A stretch of 64,000 bases of DNA from Myroides guanonis (GCF_900114085.1 NZ_FORU01000006.1:1-64000); one strand, 5' to 3'; counted from the stretch's first letter, positions 35,851 through 44,188 are shown. Numbers and translations: made by a program. Notes: generated by a model from the sequence alone, not told the origin.

Positions 35851-35985
35851 ATCTATTACTATTTATTATATTTGATTTAGAATCAAACGATTCCAATCAT
35901 AGTTTAAAACTTTCGTAATAAGGTGCTTACAACAATTCAAAAAAGTGAACCTCCCTATTTATAAAGCATACAGAGTAAAAGAGGT
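35851..35985 (+). repeat. Island-end block, copy 2
   Basis: Same block as 19909-20045 and 43438-43574, including GAATCAAACGATTCC, AGTTTAAAACTTTCG and CTATTTATAAAGCATAC. It abuts the partial att core at 35986. Confidence 0.75.
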
Positions 35986-36004
35986 AATCCCTCTTTCTCC
36001 GCAA
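35986..36004 (+). repeat. att-like core, copy 3 (partial, 19 bp)
   Basis: AATCCCTCTTTCTCCGCAA matches the last bases of tRNA-Ser exactly and then diverges; the usual terminator hairpin is replaced by a different one (about 36035-36075, ACCCAA...TTGGGT plus T7). The shorter identity suggests a different or older junction. Confidence 0.65.
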
Positions 36005-36034
36005 TAAACACTGATAATTAGTCAGTTAAAGTAT

Positions 36035-36077
36035 AAACACCCAATTTTACACCCAAAAATGTAAAGTTGGGTTTTTT
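36035..36077 (+). terminator. Hairpin terminator beside att copy 3
   Basis: CACCCAATTTTACA pairs with TGTAAAGTTGGGT (one bulge) and is followed by a T-run. It takes the place of the tRNA terminator present in the other att copies, consistent with a tRNA 3' end brought in by an element with its own terminator. Confidence 0.65.
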
Positions 36078-36163
36078 TATATCTTTTATTTAAGTAAATT
36101 AGTGTAATATTTTACGAGATATAGATTTACATAATTACGATGTAACTGTTTCGTAAAAAAATA

Positions 36164-36300
36164 GGATCAATCTCAAAAGTTGTGTTTATACAAATATTTT
36201 GGTTAATCTGAACAAGAAGAATTCTATGTCCTTTACCTCTCTAAATTGGATCAAGATCAAAAGTTAGGATTAAGTGAAAATTTTAGATAATCTAAATAGG
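36164..36300. repeat. Interspersed repeat 'GGATCAATCTCAAAAG', copies 2 and 3
   Basis: 36164-36220 closely matches 19010-19067. A more diverged copy follows at 36248-36300 (GGATCAAGATCAAAAGTTAG). They lie in the gene-free stretch between att copy 3 and the second LytTR gene, where nothing else is seen except the -7 box. Confidence 0.55.
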
Positions 36301-36518
36301 AAAAGCCTCAATATACATCAGTTAAATAAGCCCTACCTCGCACCATCCTTTAGGTTAGTAATCTATAAAGATTCATATAGTAATGGAGGTATATAAAGCA
36401 ATTTATCAACAAACTACTTATAATGTGGTAAGATCATAAAATTATTTGTTTCCGAATTGAAAAAATATTGAATGACATTAGTAGAGGCCTAAAATTCTAT
36501 TATTAAGGCAACAATCCG

Positions 36519-36526
36519 TATTTTTG
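36519..36526 (+). promoter_or_regulatory. -7 box (TATTTTTG) for the second LytTR/LytS pair
   Basis: An exact TAnnTTTG match 17 bp before ATG 36543. No good -33 element. Confidence 0.45.
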
Positions 36527-36542
36527 TAACAAACGATGGGAT

Positions 36543-37298
36543 ATGAAATACCTAATAGTAGAGGATGAACGGTTTGCATACACGGAATTAAAGCGAATGA
36601 TGGAACGGTTACGTCCCGATTATGTATTAATCGGACGAACAGAATCTGTAGCGGATACGATCCTATTTCTTGAAAATAATCTCGTAGAACTAATAGTATT
36701 AGATATTCGTTTAGCCGATGGAAATTGCTTTGAAATATTTGAAAAAGTTCAGGTTTCAATACCGATTATATTTACCACTGCCTATGACGAACACGCTATT
36801 CAGGCTTTCAAATATAACAGCATCGATTATCTATTAAAACCTGTAGAAGAAGACGCTTTATTAGTTGCTTTGAATAAATTAGAACGACACTATGGGAGAA
36901 AAGAGGCGGCATTTGATTATAAAAAATTAGAACAGCTGTTATTGGGTAACCAGAAGAAAAACCGTTTCCTTGTTCAAATCGGCGACACCTATGACTATAT
37001 CGATATAAACGATATAGCTTTTTTCTACAGTGAAGAAAAAATAGTTTTTCTACATACATTTTCCGATAGAAAATATATTATCGATTATACATTAACCCAA
37101 ATAGAATCACAATTAGACAGAAAAATGTTTTTTCGGGTTTCCCGCAATTGCGTTGCTAATATTACTTCTATAAAAAAAATTAACAAATACTTTAACAGCC
37201 GTTTGAAGCTTGCCTTTCACCCCATTTGTCCACAGGAAGTTTTGGTAAGTCGTGAGCGAGTTTCAGATTTTCTAAAATGGATAGATGGATGGAATTGA
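36543..37298 (+). CDS. LytTR family response regulator
   Basis: 251 residues. Receiver with VEDERF acidic pocket, phospho-acceptor Asp54 (IVLDIRL), TTAYDEHAI and LLKP; C-terminal LytTR DNA-binding domain from about 145 (FLVQIGDTYDYIDINDIAFFYSEEKIVFLHT). It is followed at once by its LytS-type kinase. Located just upstream of the chimeric beta-lactamase and the barrel gene, which it might control (inference from position only). Confidence 0.93.
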   Translation: MKYLIVEDERFAYTELKRMMERLRPDYVLIGRTESVADTILFLENNLVELIVLDIRLADGNCFEIFEKVQVSIPIIFTTAYDEHAIQAFKYNSIDYLLKPVEEDALLVALNKLERHYGRKEAAFDYKKLEQLLLGNQKKNRFLVQIGDTYDYIDINDIAFFYSEEKIVFLHTFSDRKYIIDYTLTQIESQLDRKMFFRVSRNCVANITSIKKINKYFNSRLKLAFHPICPQEVLVSRERVSDFLKWIDGWN

Positions 37299-37303
37299 AA
37301 ACG

Positions 37304-38299
37304 ATGAAAAAGATAAACAAAGAACATATTTTTGCTTTCGTAATCATAGTGATTACATTATTGGTTGTATTTTACTATGTTTTTCAAACATTGACCGGAA
37401 AAGAAAAGAATTTTACCCAATTCATTTTAATAAATCTACTCCCCTGTACATTTATTACAGTTATTGATTTTCTGATTGTTCACACAATCTATAAATACTT
37501 AAAAGTACGCAATATCTATCTTCATGTTACATTAGATTTGTTGATATCTTCTGTATTTTCAGTTTTAGTGGTATTTCTTATAAACTTTGCATTTAGCGGA
37601 TTTTCTACATTTAATAGCAACCCAGAAATTCTTAAATCTTCCATTTTCATAATTCTTTGGAACAGCATTGTGGTGTTGCTAATTGAAATTTTCTTCTATA
37701 GCCAACGACAAATTGATGCAGAAAAAACAATTGCTATTATTGAAAAAGAGAAAATTCAGTATCAATACGAAACATTGAAAGCACAAATAAACCCTCATTT
37801 CTTATTCAACAGCCTCAATGTTTTGGCATCCTTAGCTTATGAAGATGCAGAGAAAGCAAATCTATTTACCAAAAAAATGTCAAGTGTATATCGTTATGTA
37901 TTATTGACAAGTGAACGCCCTACGGTTACCTTAAAAGAAGAACTAGCATTTTTAGATGCCTATGTGTTTTTAGAGAAAATTCGGTTCGGAAATAACCTAC
38001 AAATATCACTTATCAATCAAGCTGATTTAAGTAAAGAAATAATCCCTGTAAGCCTTCAATTACTAGTGGAAAATGCTGTAAAGCACAATATTGCTACCGT
38101 TAATAAACCATTAACCGTTAAAGTCGAAATAACCGAGAATGAGATTACGGTTTCCAACAATCTTCAACCTAGAGCTAGTGTTGAGGGCGGCGGTATTGGG
38201 CTAAAAAATTTACAGAAACAATATGCATTAAACAACAAAGCAATTGATGTACTAAAAACAGAAACGCAATTTATAGTAAAATTACCTTTTTTGGATTAA
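37304..38299 (+). CDS. LytS-type sensor histidine kinase
   Basis: 331 residues from ATG 37304, just after the regulator stop; the earlier in-frame start at 37277 would overlap the regulator and adds nine residues. Four transmembrane helices in the first 140 residues, then ETLKAQINPHFLFNSLNVLASLAYED (His box), SLQLLVENAVKHN (N box) and GGGIGLKNLQKQY (G box). Forms a two-component pair with 36543-37298. No sensor domain beyond the membrane part. Confidence 0.9.
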   Translation: MKKINKEHIFAFVIIVITLLVVFYYVFQTLTGKEKNFTQFILINLLPCTFITVIDFLIVHTIYKYLKVRNIYLHVTLDLLISSVFSVLVVFLINFAFSGFSTFNSNPEILKSSIFIILWNSIVVLLIEIFFYSQRQIDAEKTIAIIEKEKIQYQYETLKAQINPHFLFNSLNVLASLAYEDAEKANLFTKKMSSVYRYVLLTSERPTVTLKEELAFLDAYVFLEKIRFGNNLQISLINQADLSKEIIPVSLQLLVENAVKHNIATVNKPLTVKVEITENEITVSNNLQPRASVEGGGIGLKNLQKQYALNNKAIDVLKTETQFIVKLPFLD

Positions 38300-38360
38300 A
38301 TACTGTCTTTGAAGTTCTATGTTACATCTAGAGTTCATTTTTGATTTTATTAGATATCTC

Positions 38361-38606
38361 TCATCTGCGCTGCAATACACCTCATCCTAACAATAATAAA
38401 CTTCGTCGGAAAGCACTTCGCTAAATTTTTTCTAATAACGAGTTTTGCAGTGTATTATTCATTCAAAACACAATTTTACGATGAGAAAGCAAATAAAATT
38501 ATCAGTTGTTGCTCTAGCAGCATTCTTTATGGTTTCAGTTTCGGCAAATGCCCAAGAAAAAGTATCTATAGGGATTAAAACTCAAGCCAATTCAACATGC
38601 TATAAG
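38361..38606 (+). repeat. Expression/export cassette, copy 1 (upstream of beta-lactamase)
   Basis: 246 bp comprising 120 bp of 5' flank plus the first 42 codons. They are almost identical to 39512-39808, the cassette of the barrel gene (apart from a 51-bp duplication there). Identity stops within the codon pair encoding Tyr-Lys, where the beta-lactamase body begins. Confidence 0.85.
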
Positions 38607-39446
38607 ATTGAGAAGTTACGCGATAGTATTGAAGCCATACTAAGAAACAAAAATGCTGTTGTCGGTGTAGCTATCAATGGAATGAACGAAAGCGATTCGT
38701 TAAGCATCCACGGTTCTAGACATTTTCCTATGCAGAGTGTTTTTAAATTTCCGATTGCATTAACAATGTTATCAGAAATTGACAAAGGTAATTTTTCACT
38801 TGGTCAAAAAGTAGCTATTCATAAAAATGAACTTTTACCAGATCTCTGGAGTCCAATTAGAGACAAACATCCAGAAGGGGCAACTTTAACTATTGCTGAA
38901 ATTTTGAGGTACACCGTGATGATGAGTGATAATGTAGGATGTGATGTTTTATTAAGATTACTTGAGAAACCTGAAGTGGTAGAGAACTATATTCACAAGA
39001 AAGGTTTCAACGATTTTGCAGTTAAAATCAATGAAGAGGTCATGCAAAATAATTGGGATCTGCAATTTTTAAATTGGACAACACCAACAGAAGCAAACAA
39101 CATCCTTCGAGTATTCTATGAAAATATAGGGAATCAACTTTCTAAAAGAAGTTATGATTTTATTTGGAATGTAATGAAAGAAACAGAGACAGGGAAAGAC
39201 CGCTTAAAAGGTCAATTGCCGAAAGGAACCATTGTTGCCCATAAAACAGGCTGGTCTGGTATTAACAAAGAAACCGGGGTTTCTGCTGCTGTAAATGATA
39301 TTGGGGTTGTTTTTCTCCCTAACGGAAATCACTTTTACATCAGTGTTTTCGTTGCCGATTCAAAAGAAGACACGGCGACTAATGAAAAAATCATCGCAGA
39401 TATTACAAGATTAGCTTGGGATTATTTCATTAACAATGGAAAATAG
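38481..39446 (+). CDS. Class A beta-lactamase with captured signal peptide (chimera)
   Basis: 321 residues from ATG 38481. Active-site motifs: Ser86-V-F-Lys89, Ser149-Asp-Asn151 and Lys255-Thr-Gly257; the general-base Glu is probably 185 or 186, in INEEVMQNNWDLQF. The pattern fits subclass A2 (CfxA/CblA/PER-like) of Bacteroidota. It hydrolyses beta-lactams in the periplasm. Residues 1-42, signal peptide MRKQIKLSVVALAAFFMVSVSANA plus QEKVSIGIKTQANSTCYK, are a near-copy of the start of the barrel gene at 39683, differing at three or so residues. So the mature enzyme carries about 17 foreign residues before its own first helix (KLRDSIEAIL). Segment 3 cargo. Confidence 0.93.
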   Translation: MRKQIKLSVVALAAFFMVSVSANAQEKVSIGIKTQANSTCYKIEKLRDSIEAILRNKNAVVGVAINGMNESDSLSIHGSRHFPMQSVFKFPIALTMLSEIDKGNFSLGQKVAIHKNELLPDLWSPIRDKHPEGATLTIAEILRYTVMMSDNVGCDVLLRLLEKPEVVENYIHKKGFNDFAVKINEEVMQNNWDLQFLNWTTPTEANNILRVFYENIGNQLSKRSYDFIWNVMKETETGKDRLKGQLPKGTIVAHKTGWSGINKETGVSAAVNDIGVVFLPNGNHFYISVFVADSKEDTATNEKIIADITRLAWDYFINNGK

Positions 39447-39511
39447 GAACACTGTTGATCTTACCGACCCTTTTAAACTATCCGTCAAATTTAACAATCA
39501 TTGATAGCTTT

Positions 39512-39808
39512 TCATCTGCGCTGCAATACACCTCATCCTACCAATAATAAACTTCGTCGGAAAGCACTTCGCTAAATTTTTTCTAATAGCGAGTTTTGCA
39601 GCGTATTATTCATTCAAAGCACAATTTTACAATGAGAAAACAAATAAAATTATCAATTATTCATTCAAAGCACAATTTTACAATGAGAAAACAAATAAAA
39701 TTATCAGTTGTTGCTCTAGCAGCATTCTTTATGGTTTCAGTTTCAGCAAATGCCCAAGAAAAAGTATCTATAGGGCTTAAAACTCAAGTCAATTCAACAT
39801 TCTATAAA
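39512..39808 (+). repeat. Expression/export cassette, copy 2 (with internal 51-bp tandem repeat)
   Basis: Counterpart of 38361-38606 in front of the barrel gene. It contains a 51-bp unit twice in a row (ATGs at 39632 and 39683), each holding ATTATTCATTCAAAGCACAA, the ATG and MRKQIKLS codons. Confidence 0.85.
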
Positions 39809-40297
39809 TATGATTCTGAGAGTATCTATTCCAACAGTTCACAAGAAATAGGTGGTTCTGCCGGTGCATTTTTAAAATATGATTTTAACAGCTGGTTTGC
39901 CCTTCAAACTGATTTGATCCTTCACTATCGAAATTCTGAGATGGAAAACAAGCTCACCAAGAAAAAATCCACGTTGGAATCTTATGACTTAGAACTACCT
40001 GTTTATGCAGTCTTTCAGACCAAACTCGGTACTGGTAAAATATTTGTAGGCCTTGGCCCCTACATAGGTTACGGAATACAAGCTAAAACTGGAGATGTGG
40101 ATATGTATGATAAGGATGTAACAGGAAAAAAACCTATGAAACAACTCCATTATGGAGCTTCTGCTATCCTTGGATATGATTTTGGTCATTTTCAAATCAA
40201 CGCTTCTTATATATCTCAAAACGGAATAGGGTCAATGAAAGAGACTTCTCCGCTAAGACGTGAATCATTGGGTTTAGGCATTGGGTTTAGCTTTTAA
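39683..40297 (+). CDS. Porin-like outer-membrane beta-barrel protein
   Basis: 204 residues from ATG 39683. An in-frame ATG at 39632 would give a 17-residue extension that repeats the signal start; the second ATG gives a normal signal peptide cut after SANA. The mature chain shows eight or so amphipathic strands (GGSAGAFLKYDFNSWFALQTDLILHYR, GKIFVGLGPYIGYGI, LHYGASAILGYDFGHFQINASYI, SLGLGIGFSF), as in the outer_membrane_beta-barrel_2 (PorT-like) group. Its 5' cassette is the likely donor of the beta-lactamase start. Function unknown. Confidence 0.85.
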   Translation: MRKQIKLSVVALAAFFMVSVSANAQEKVSIGLKTQVNSTFYKYDSESIYSNSSQEIGGSAGAFLKYDFNSWFALQTDLILHYRNSEMENKLTKKKSTLESYDLELPVYAVFQTKLGTGKIFVGLGPYIGYGIQAKTGDVDMYDKDVTGKKPMKQLHYGASAILGYDFGHFQINASYISQNGIGSMKETSPLRRESLGLGIGFSF

Positions 40298-40400
40298 ATT
40301 TTACTAGGAAGTTTCCTATTTTCTTAGAAAATCAATATTTTTAATTTCAATTGTTGGTCGTATAAAAAGCGACCAACAATTGTAAATAATACTTATCCGA

Positions 40401-41510
40401 ATGAAAAAAGTAATTCTTATACTAATAGTTAACCTAATTTCTGTCTTCTCAATTTTTGCACAGGAAATTAAACCAAACAGACCTCAAGAGCCCCAAAAGC
40501 CCTATCTCTATTATTCAGAGGATGTTATCTTTAAAAATAAACAAGAGGGAATCAATCTTGCAGGAACTTTAACACTCCCACAAAAGGATGGTGTTTTCCC
40601 AGCCGTTATTTTGATAAGTGGTAGTGGTCCCCAAAACAGGAATGAGGAATTGGCAGGACATAAACCCTTTCTAGTATTGTCTGACTATCTTACAAAAAAC
40701 GGAATTTCTGTATTGCGTTACGATGACCGTGGAACAGCTTTTTCTGAAGGTGACTTCAACAAGGCCACCTCTGTAGATTTGGCAACTGATGTAGAAAGTG
40801 CCCTAGCTTACCTAAAAACCAGAAAAGAAATCAATTCTCAAAAAATAGGATTAATAGGTCATAGTGAAGGTGGTTTGATAGCTCCTTTAGTGGCTTCAAA
40901 TTCAAAAGACGTTGCATTTATTATCATGTTGGCAGGTCCGGGTATTCCAGGAGACGAAATCCTTTTAATACAACAACGTTTGATAGCAGAAGTGTCGGGA
41001 ACCAGTCAGAAAAAAATAAAGGCAACAGAGAGAATGAATAGAAAAATCTTTGACATCGTAAAAAAAAATGCGAATACTTCGAATTTACATACGGAATTAA
41101 GAATAAATTTAGAATTGTTTTTAAGTCAAAATCCAAGCTTTAAAATACCTGATGATATGTCCAATGACGAGTTTATCGACTTACAAATCAAAACCTATAA
41201 TACACCATGGATGCAGAATTTTATTAAGTATAACCCTGAAACCACATTAAAAAAAGTAAGAACTCCAGTTTTAGCTCTAAATGGAGAAAAAGATTTGCAA
41301 ATCACACCTAAAGAGAATTTAAGAGCAATGAGAAAAGCATTTCGAAAAGCCAAAAATAAAAATGTGACAATTAAAAAATTACCTACTTTAAATCATTTAT
41401 TTCAGGAGTCTGACACAGGTTTGCCGAACGAATATCAGCTTATTGAGCAAACTTATTCACCTATTATGCTAGAAGTGGTATTGAATTGGATAAACCTACA
41501 GACCATGTAA
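40401..41510 (+). CDS. Secreted alpha/beta hydrolase
   Basis: 369 residues with a signal peptide (MKKVILILIVNLISVFSIFA). Alpha/beta-hydrolase core: oxyanion segment ILISGSGPQNRNE, nucleophile elbow GHSEGG with Ser155, acid in LNGEKDLQITP and His in LPTLNHLFQ. Resembles the Bacteroidota DAP4-like/esterase group of the S9-related family; ester or peptide substrate is not known. Lies 103 bp after the barrel gene. Confidence 0.88.
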   Translation: MKKVILILIVNLISVFSIFAQEIKPNRPQEPQKPYLYYSEDVIFKNKQEGINLAGTLTLPQKDGVFPAVILISGSGPQNRNEELAGHKPFLVLSDYLTKNGISVLRYDDRGTAFSEGDFNKATSVDLATDVESALAYLKTRKEINSQKIGLIGHSEGGLIAPLVASNSKDVAFIIMLAGPGIPGDEILLIQQRLIAEVSGTSQKKIKATERMNRKIFDIVKKNANTSNLHTELRINLELFLSQNPSFKIPDDMSNDEFIDLQIKTYNTPWMQNFIKYNPETTLKKVRTPVLALNGEKDLQITPKENLRAMRKAFRKAKNKNVTIKKLPTLNHLFQESDTGLPNEYQLIEQTYSPIMLEVVLNWINLQTM

Positions 41511-42270
41511 ATTAAAAAAAGCTTTCTGACTCCCTATGGAGGTTCAACCTCCACAGGAGAATCGAATCAATTCTTTGCTTTGAGATAAAACCTTTTCCTC
41601 CTTGTTGTGAATCTCTAAAAAAATGTTTTTTAAAAGAATATTATTTAATAGTTAGTGATTTTGAGAGGACTATTGATTTCTAGCCAAGTATTCCTCAAAT
41701 GAATCACTAACTTAGTAAATACAAATGAAAATTTCCTCCAAGGTGGGTGGAACTTGGGGCTTTTTATTTAAAGTCTCAACGCCAGAAATTTAGAATAATT
41801 TTTGAGGGATATGGTGGCATATCTGAACTTTACTTGCATAAGCACACATATTACCATGTTCTGTTGCAAAGGTTATAAGAAAGTTCGAACCATTTATTTA
41901 CTTCAATTCTTTATCATTAATCTTGTTTCTCTTGTTGTGTGATAAGTGGTTTATTTCTAGGTAGTTTAATGCTCGTTTTGATTTGCTAATTTCTTCAGAT
42001 CTTCCAGAAAATGGTTCGAAAATTGTACTGGGAGGACGACCACACTTACACTAAGTAAGGTCTAAAACCCTCAAATTCTATGAATTTGAGGGTTTTTTGT
42101 TTTATTTCATATCAAGAAACCCCAATAAAAATAGCTTATATGATAGACAGTAATAATTTAAACAAACATTTAACACTATAAACTAGAATGAGAATTTATA
42201 TATTACTCACAAACCACGACAAATAAGCTGCTCATAATAGATTTATCAATATTTTTTTAAAATTCATTAT
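41511..42270. other. Decayed spacer with inverted repeats and a terminator
   Basis: 760 bp with no credible gene. Seen: palindrome TGGAGGTT-C-AACCTCCA at 41538-41554; a 12-bp inverted pair TTCGAACCATTT (41885-41896) and AAATGGTTCGAA (42008-42019); and a strong hairpin AAAACCCTCAAATTC/GAATTTGAGGGTTTT at 42064-42098 followed by T-run. Origin of the stretch is unclear; it may be remains of a lost gene. Confidence 0.4.
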
Positions 42271-42728
42271 AATGAAAAAATTACAATTCAAAGTATGCAT
42301 TAATGCACCTGCATCCAAGGTATATGATTTTATGCTTGGTATTCCAGTAAATCAACATATGATCAATGGACGTCTTTGTTTAGTCCTAGATCCACCTATG
42401 AAGGAACTTGGAATAAGGAAGGGAAAATTTTATTTATTGGTGTAGATGAGAATGGAGAAAAGGTGGGTATGGTTTCCAAGATAGTTGAAAATATTCTCAA
42501 CCGATTTGTTTCTATTCAACATTATGGTTTTTTAAAAGACGATAAGGAAATTACAGAAGGTCCAGAAGCAGAAAAATGGGCAAATGGATTTGAAAGCTAC
42601 ACCTTCGAAGAAAACAATGGGACTACAACCGTTACTATTAATTTAGACACAACAGATGATTTTTAGATTATATGGATGAGAGCTACTCAAAAGCACTAAA
42701 CAAGTTAAAAGAACTTTGTGAAAAATAA
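42271..42728 (+). pseudogene. SRPBCC-domain protein, two frameshifts
   Basis: A broken paralog of the intact gene at 44189-44647. It starts MKKLQFKVCINAPASKVYDFMLGI, then loses frame near 42355; the second frame carries TYDQWTSLFSPRSTYEGTW through TVTINLDTTDDF. A missing T in a T-run at 42661-42664 then gives a stop, after which the third frame restores LDYMDESYSKALNKLKELCEK to 42728. Both shifts must be repaired for a full protein of ~152 residues. SRPBCC proteins bind hydrophobic ligands; ligand unknown. Confidence 0.85.
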
Positions 42729-42892
42729 AATTTTCAAAATATCTCAAAAAGCAAAAAAACAAACGAAGCCTAAATACGTCAGATTGTTTTTAAAATAGCA
42801 TGAACATATTTTACAAAGTTATTCTGTGAAATTTTGAGCCCTCACAGCTCTAAAAATTTCACGGAAATAACTTTGTTTAACATTTTAGAATA

Positions 42893-43264
42893 TTATTTAT
42901 TTTCACTCCATTCTTTGAAAGACTTAGCTGTTTTAGGATTTTCAAAGAAGAAATGATTTACATTTTCTAATCGACTTATTAATTGTCCCTTTTCATTTAC
43001 TAAACGCTCATACTCCGATTTTTCAATAGTATTCTTAACTGCTACATACATTGAGAAGCCTGTTGCTAGAAGAAAAAAAGCATTCAATGCCATCAGGTAT
43101 AGCAATCTTTTAGAGCTAACTGCTTTATAAACTTTTAAAAGTTCCTCATTGTTTTTTGTTATCTCTCGATGAAATTGCTCAAAGTCATTATGTAATCGTT
43201 GACTTTGTTCTTTTTCTATATCTCGTAGTTCAGCAATATTTACTGTTACTTTAATATTACTCAA
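42893..43264 (-). CDS. Coiled-coil membrane protein, possible mobilization-module leftover
   Basis: 123 residues from a TTG. An N-terminal charged coiled coil (RDIEKEQSQRLHNDFEQFHREITKNNEELL), one transmembrane helix (about 54-76, LYLMALNAFFLLATGF), then a second short coil. A TAG two codons upstream ends another frame on the same strand (QQVIQLEQTIKQSEKSHLETI), the truncated tail of a lost upstream gene. The arrangement recalls genes behind relaxases on Bacteroidota mobile elements, but no relaxase is present; this link is weak. Confidence 0.5.
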   Translation of the reverse strand: MSNIKVTVNIAELRDIEKEQSQRLHNDFEQFHREITKNNEELLKVYKAVSSKRLLYLMALNAFFLLATGFSMYVAVKNTIEKSEYERLVNEKGQLISRLENVNHFFFENPKTAKSFKEWSENK

Positions 43265-43437
43265 TTGCTAGATAGTCTCTAAATGAGATTTTTCACTTTG
43301 TTTTATTGTTTGCTCTAATTGTATGACTTGCTGAAGAAAAAAGAAATTCAGAAATATCTATAGTATGACTTCTACTAACTAGAGGTTCAGTCAATGGCGG
43401 ATTAAGGTAGAGTAGAGATTAAAAATTTTATTTTACA

Positions 43438-43574
43438 TCAATTATTAATAGTATATTTGATATAGAATCGAAACGATTCCAATCATAGTTTAAAACTTTC
43501 GTAATAAGGTGCTCACAACAATTTAAAAAAGTGAACATCCCTATTTATAAAGCATACGGCATAAAAGAGGCTAT
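43438..43574 (+). repeat. Island-end block, copy 3
   Basis: Third copy of the block at 19909 and 35851 (GAATCGAAACGATTCC, AGTTTAAAACTTTCG, CTATTTATAAAGCATAC), next to att copy 4. Confidence 0.75.
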
Positions 43575-43624
43575 CCCTCTTTCTCCGCAAAGAAAAACCG
43601 ATAGTGAAAACTATCGGTTTTTTT
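43575..43624 (+). repeat. att-like core, copy 4
   Basis: 50 bp identical to 18838-18887 and 20046-20095, with the terminator hairpin. It is the last att copy seen in the window and probably marks the right boundary of the stacked elements. Confidence 0.85.
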
Positions 43625-43846
43625 GCGTCTCCTAATTTCAGTCTCTAATGAAAAGTCCTCTAATATAAATCAAAGCTCATATAGTTTTCCTTGTTTTAAG
43701 CTTATCTAATAGCTCTTTAGGCAAGAGGTTAATTGTCCTTTAAAACCCCTTTAAAACGATTGTTAGTGGCTTTTATGCTGATGTTTATACTTCCTGTAGA
43801 ACCTATTTCTTTAAAAAGAACATAGATACTAAATACAAAAGATTGA
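43625..43846 (-). pseudogene. IS3-family transposase tail remnant, copy 3
   Basis: Same sequence as 30814-31015 and, more loosely, 20096-20290. The minus-strand frame STGSINISIKATNNRFKGVLKDN ends at 43729-43731. It directly follows the att core, exactly as in copy 1. Confidence 0.75.
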
Positions 43847-43876
43847 ATGCAAAACAACACAAATTATGTGGTTTTA

Positions 43877-43969
43877 TTTGGGTTTCCTTCGAGTCTCCTT
43901 CGGGTCTTGTTCGGTAAATGAGCCTCTAGCCCAAGTAAACACTAGAAATCCCCGAAGAATCCCCGAATA
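43877..43969. repeat. 11-bp phased repeats
   Basis: Four head-to-tail 11-mers (TTTGGGTTTCC, TTCGAGTCTCC, TTCGGGTCTTG, TTCGGTAAATG; 43877-43920), a gap of 27 bp, then two 11-mers of opposite sense (ATCCCCGAAGA, ATCCCCGAATA; 43948-43969). One repeat per helical turn suggests binding sites for a protein on one DNA face, or iterons. Confidence 0.55.
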
Positions 43970-44188
43970 AAGTACTTTTGTAATGTTGTTAGGTGTTGAT
44001 ATATAGTGGGTTATAAAATATTTTGAATCATTATATATCAAATGATATCAAAATACTTATAATACAAAACGAGATTTGTATTTCCCTCCAGTTTTGCGAT
44101 AGAAAGAATAGGTAAAGTAAATCCGCGAGAGCGGAAATACAATTAATTAAAAGAACCTTACATAGTCATTTAATCCTTTAAAGGATTT

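Noticed and set aside
36006..36163. Integrase gene next to att copy 3
   Set aside because: No frame longer than a few dozen codons and no tyrosine-recombinase motif; the segment appears non-coding.
41885..42019. tRNA T-loop-like GGTTCGAA word pair
   Set aside because: Only the T-loop-like word is present; no cloverleaf can be formed, so it is kept as an inverted repeat only.
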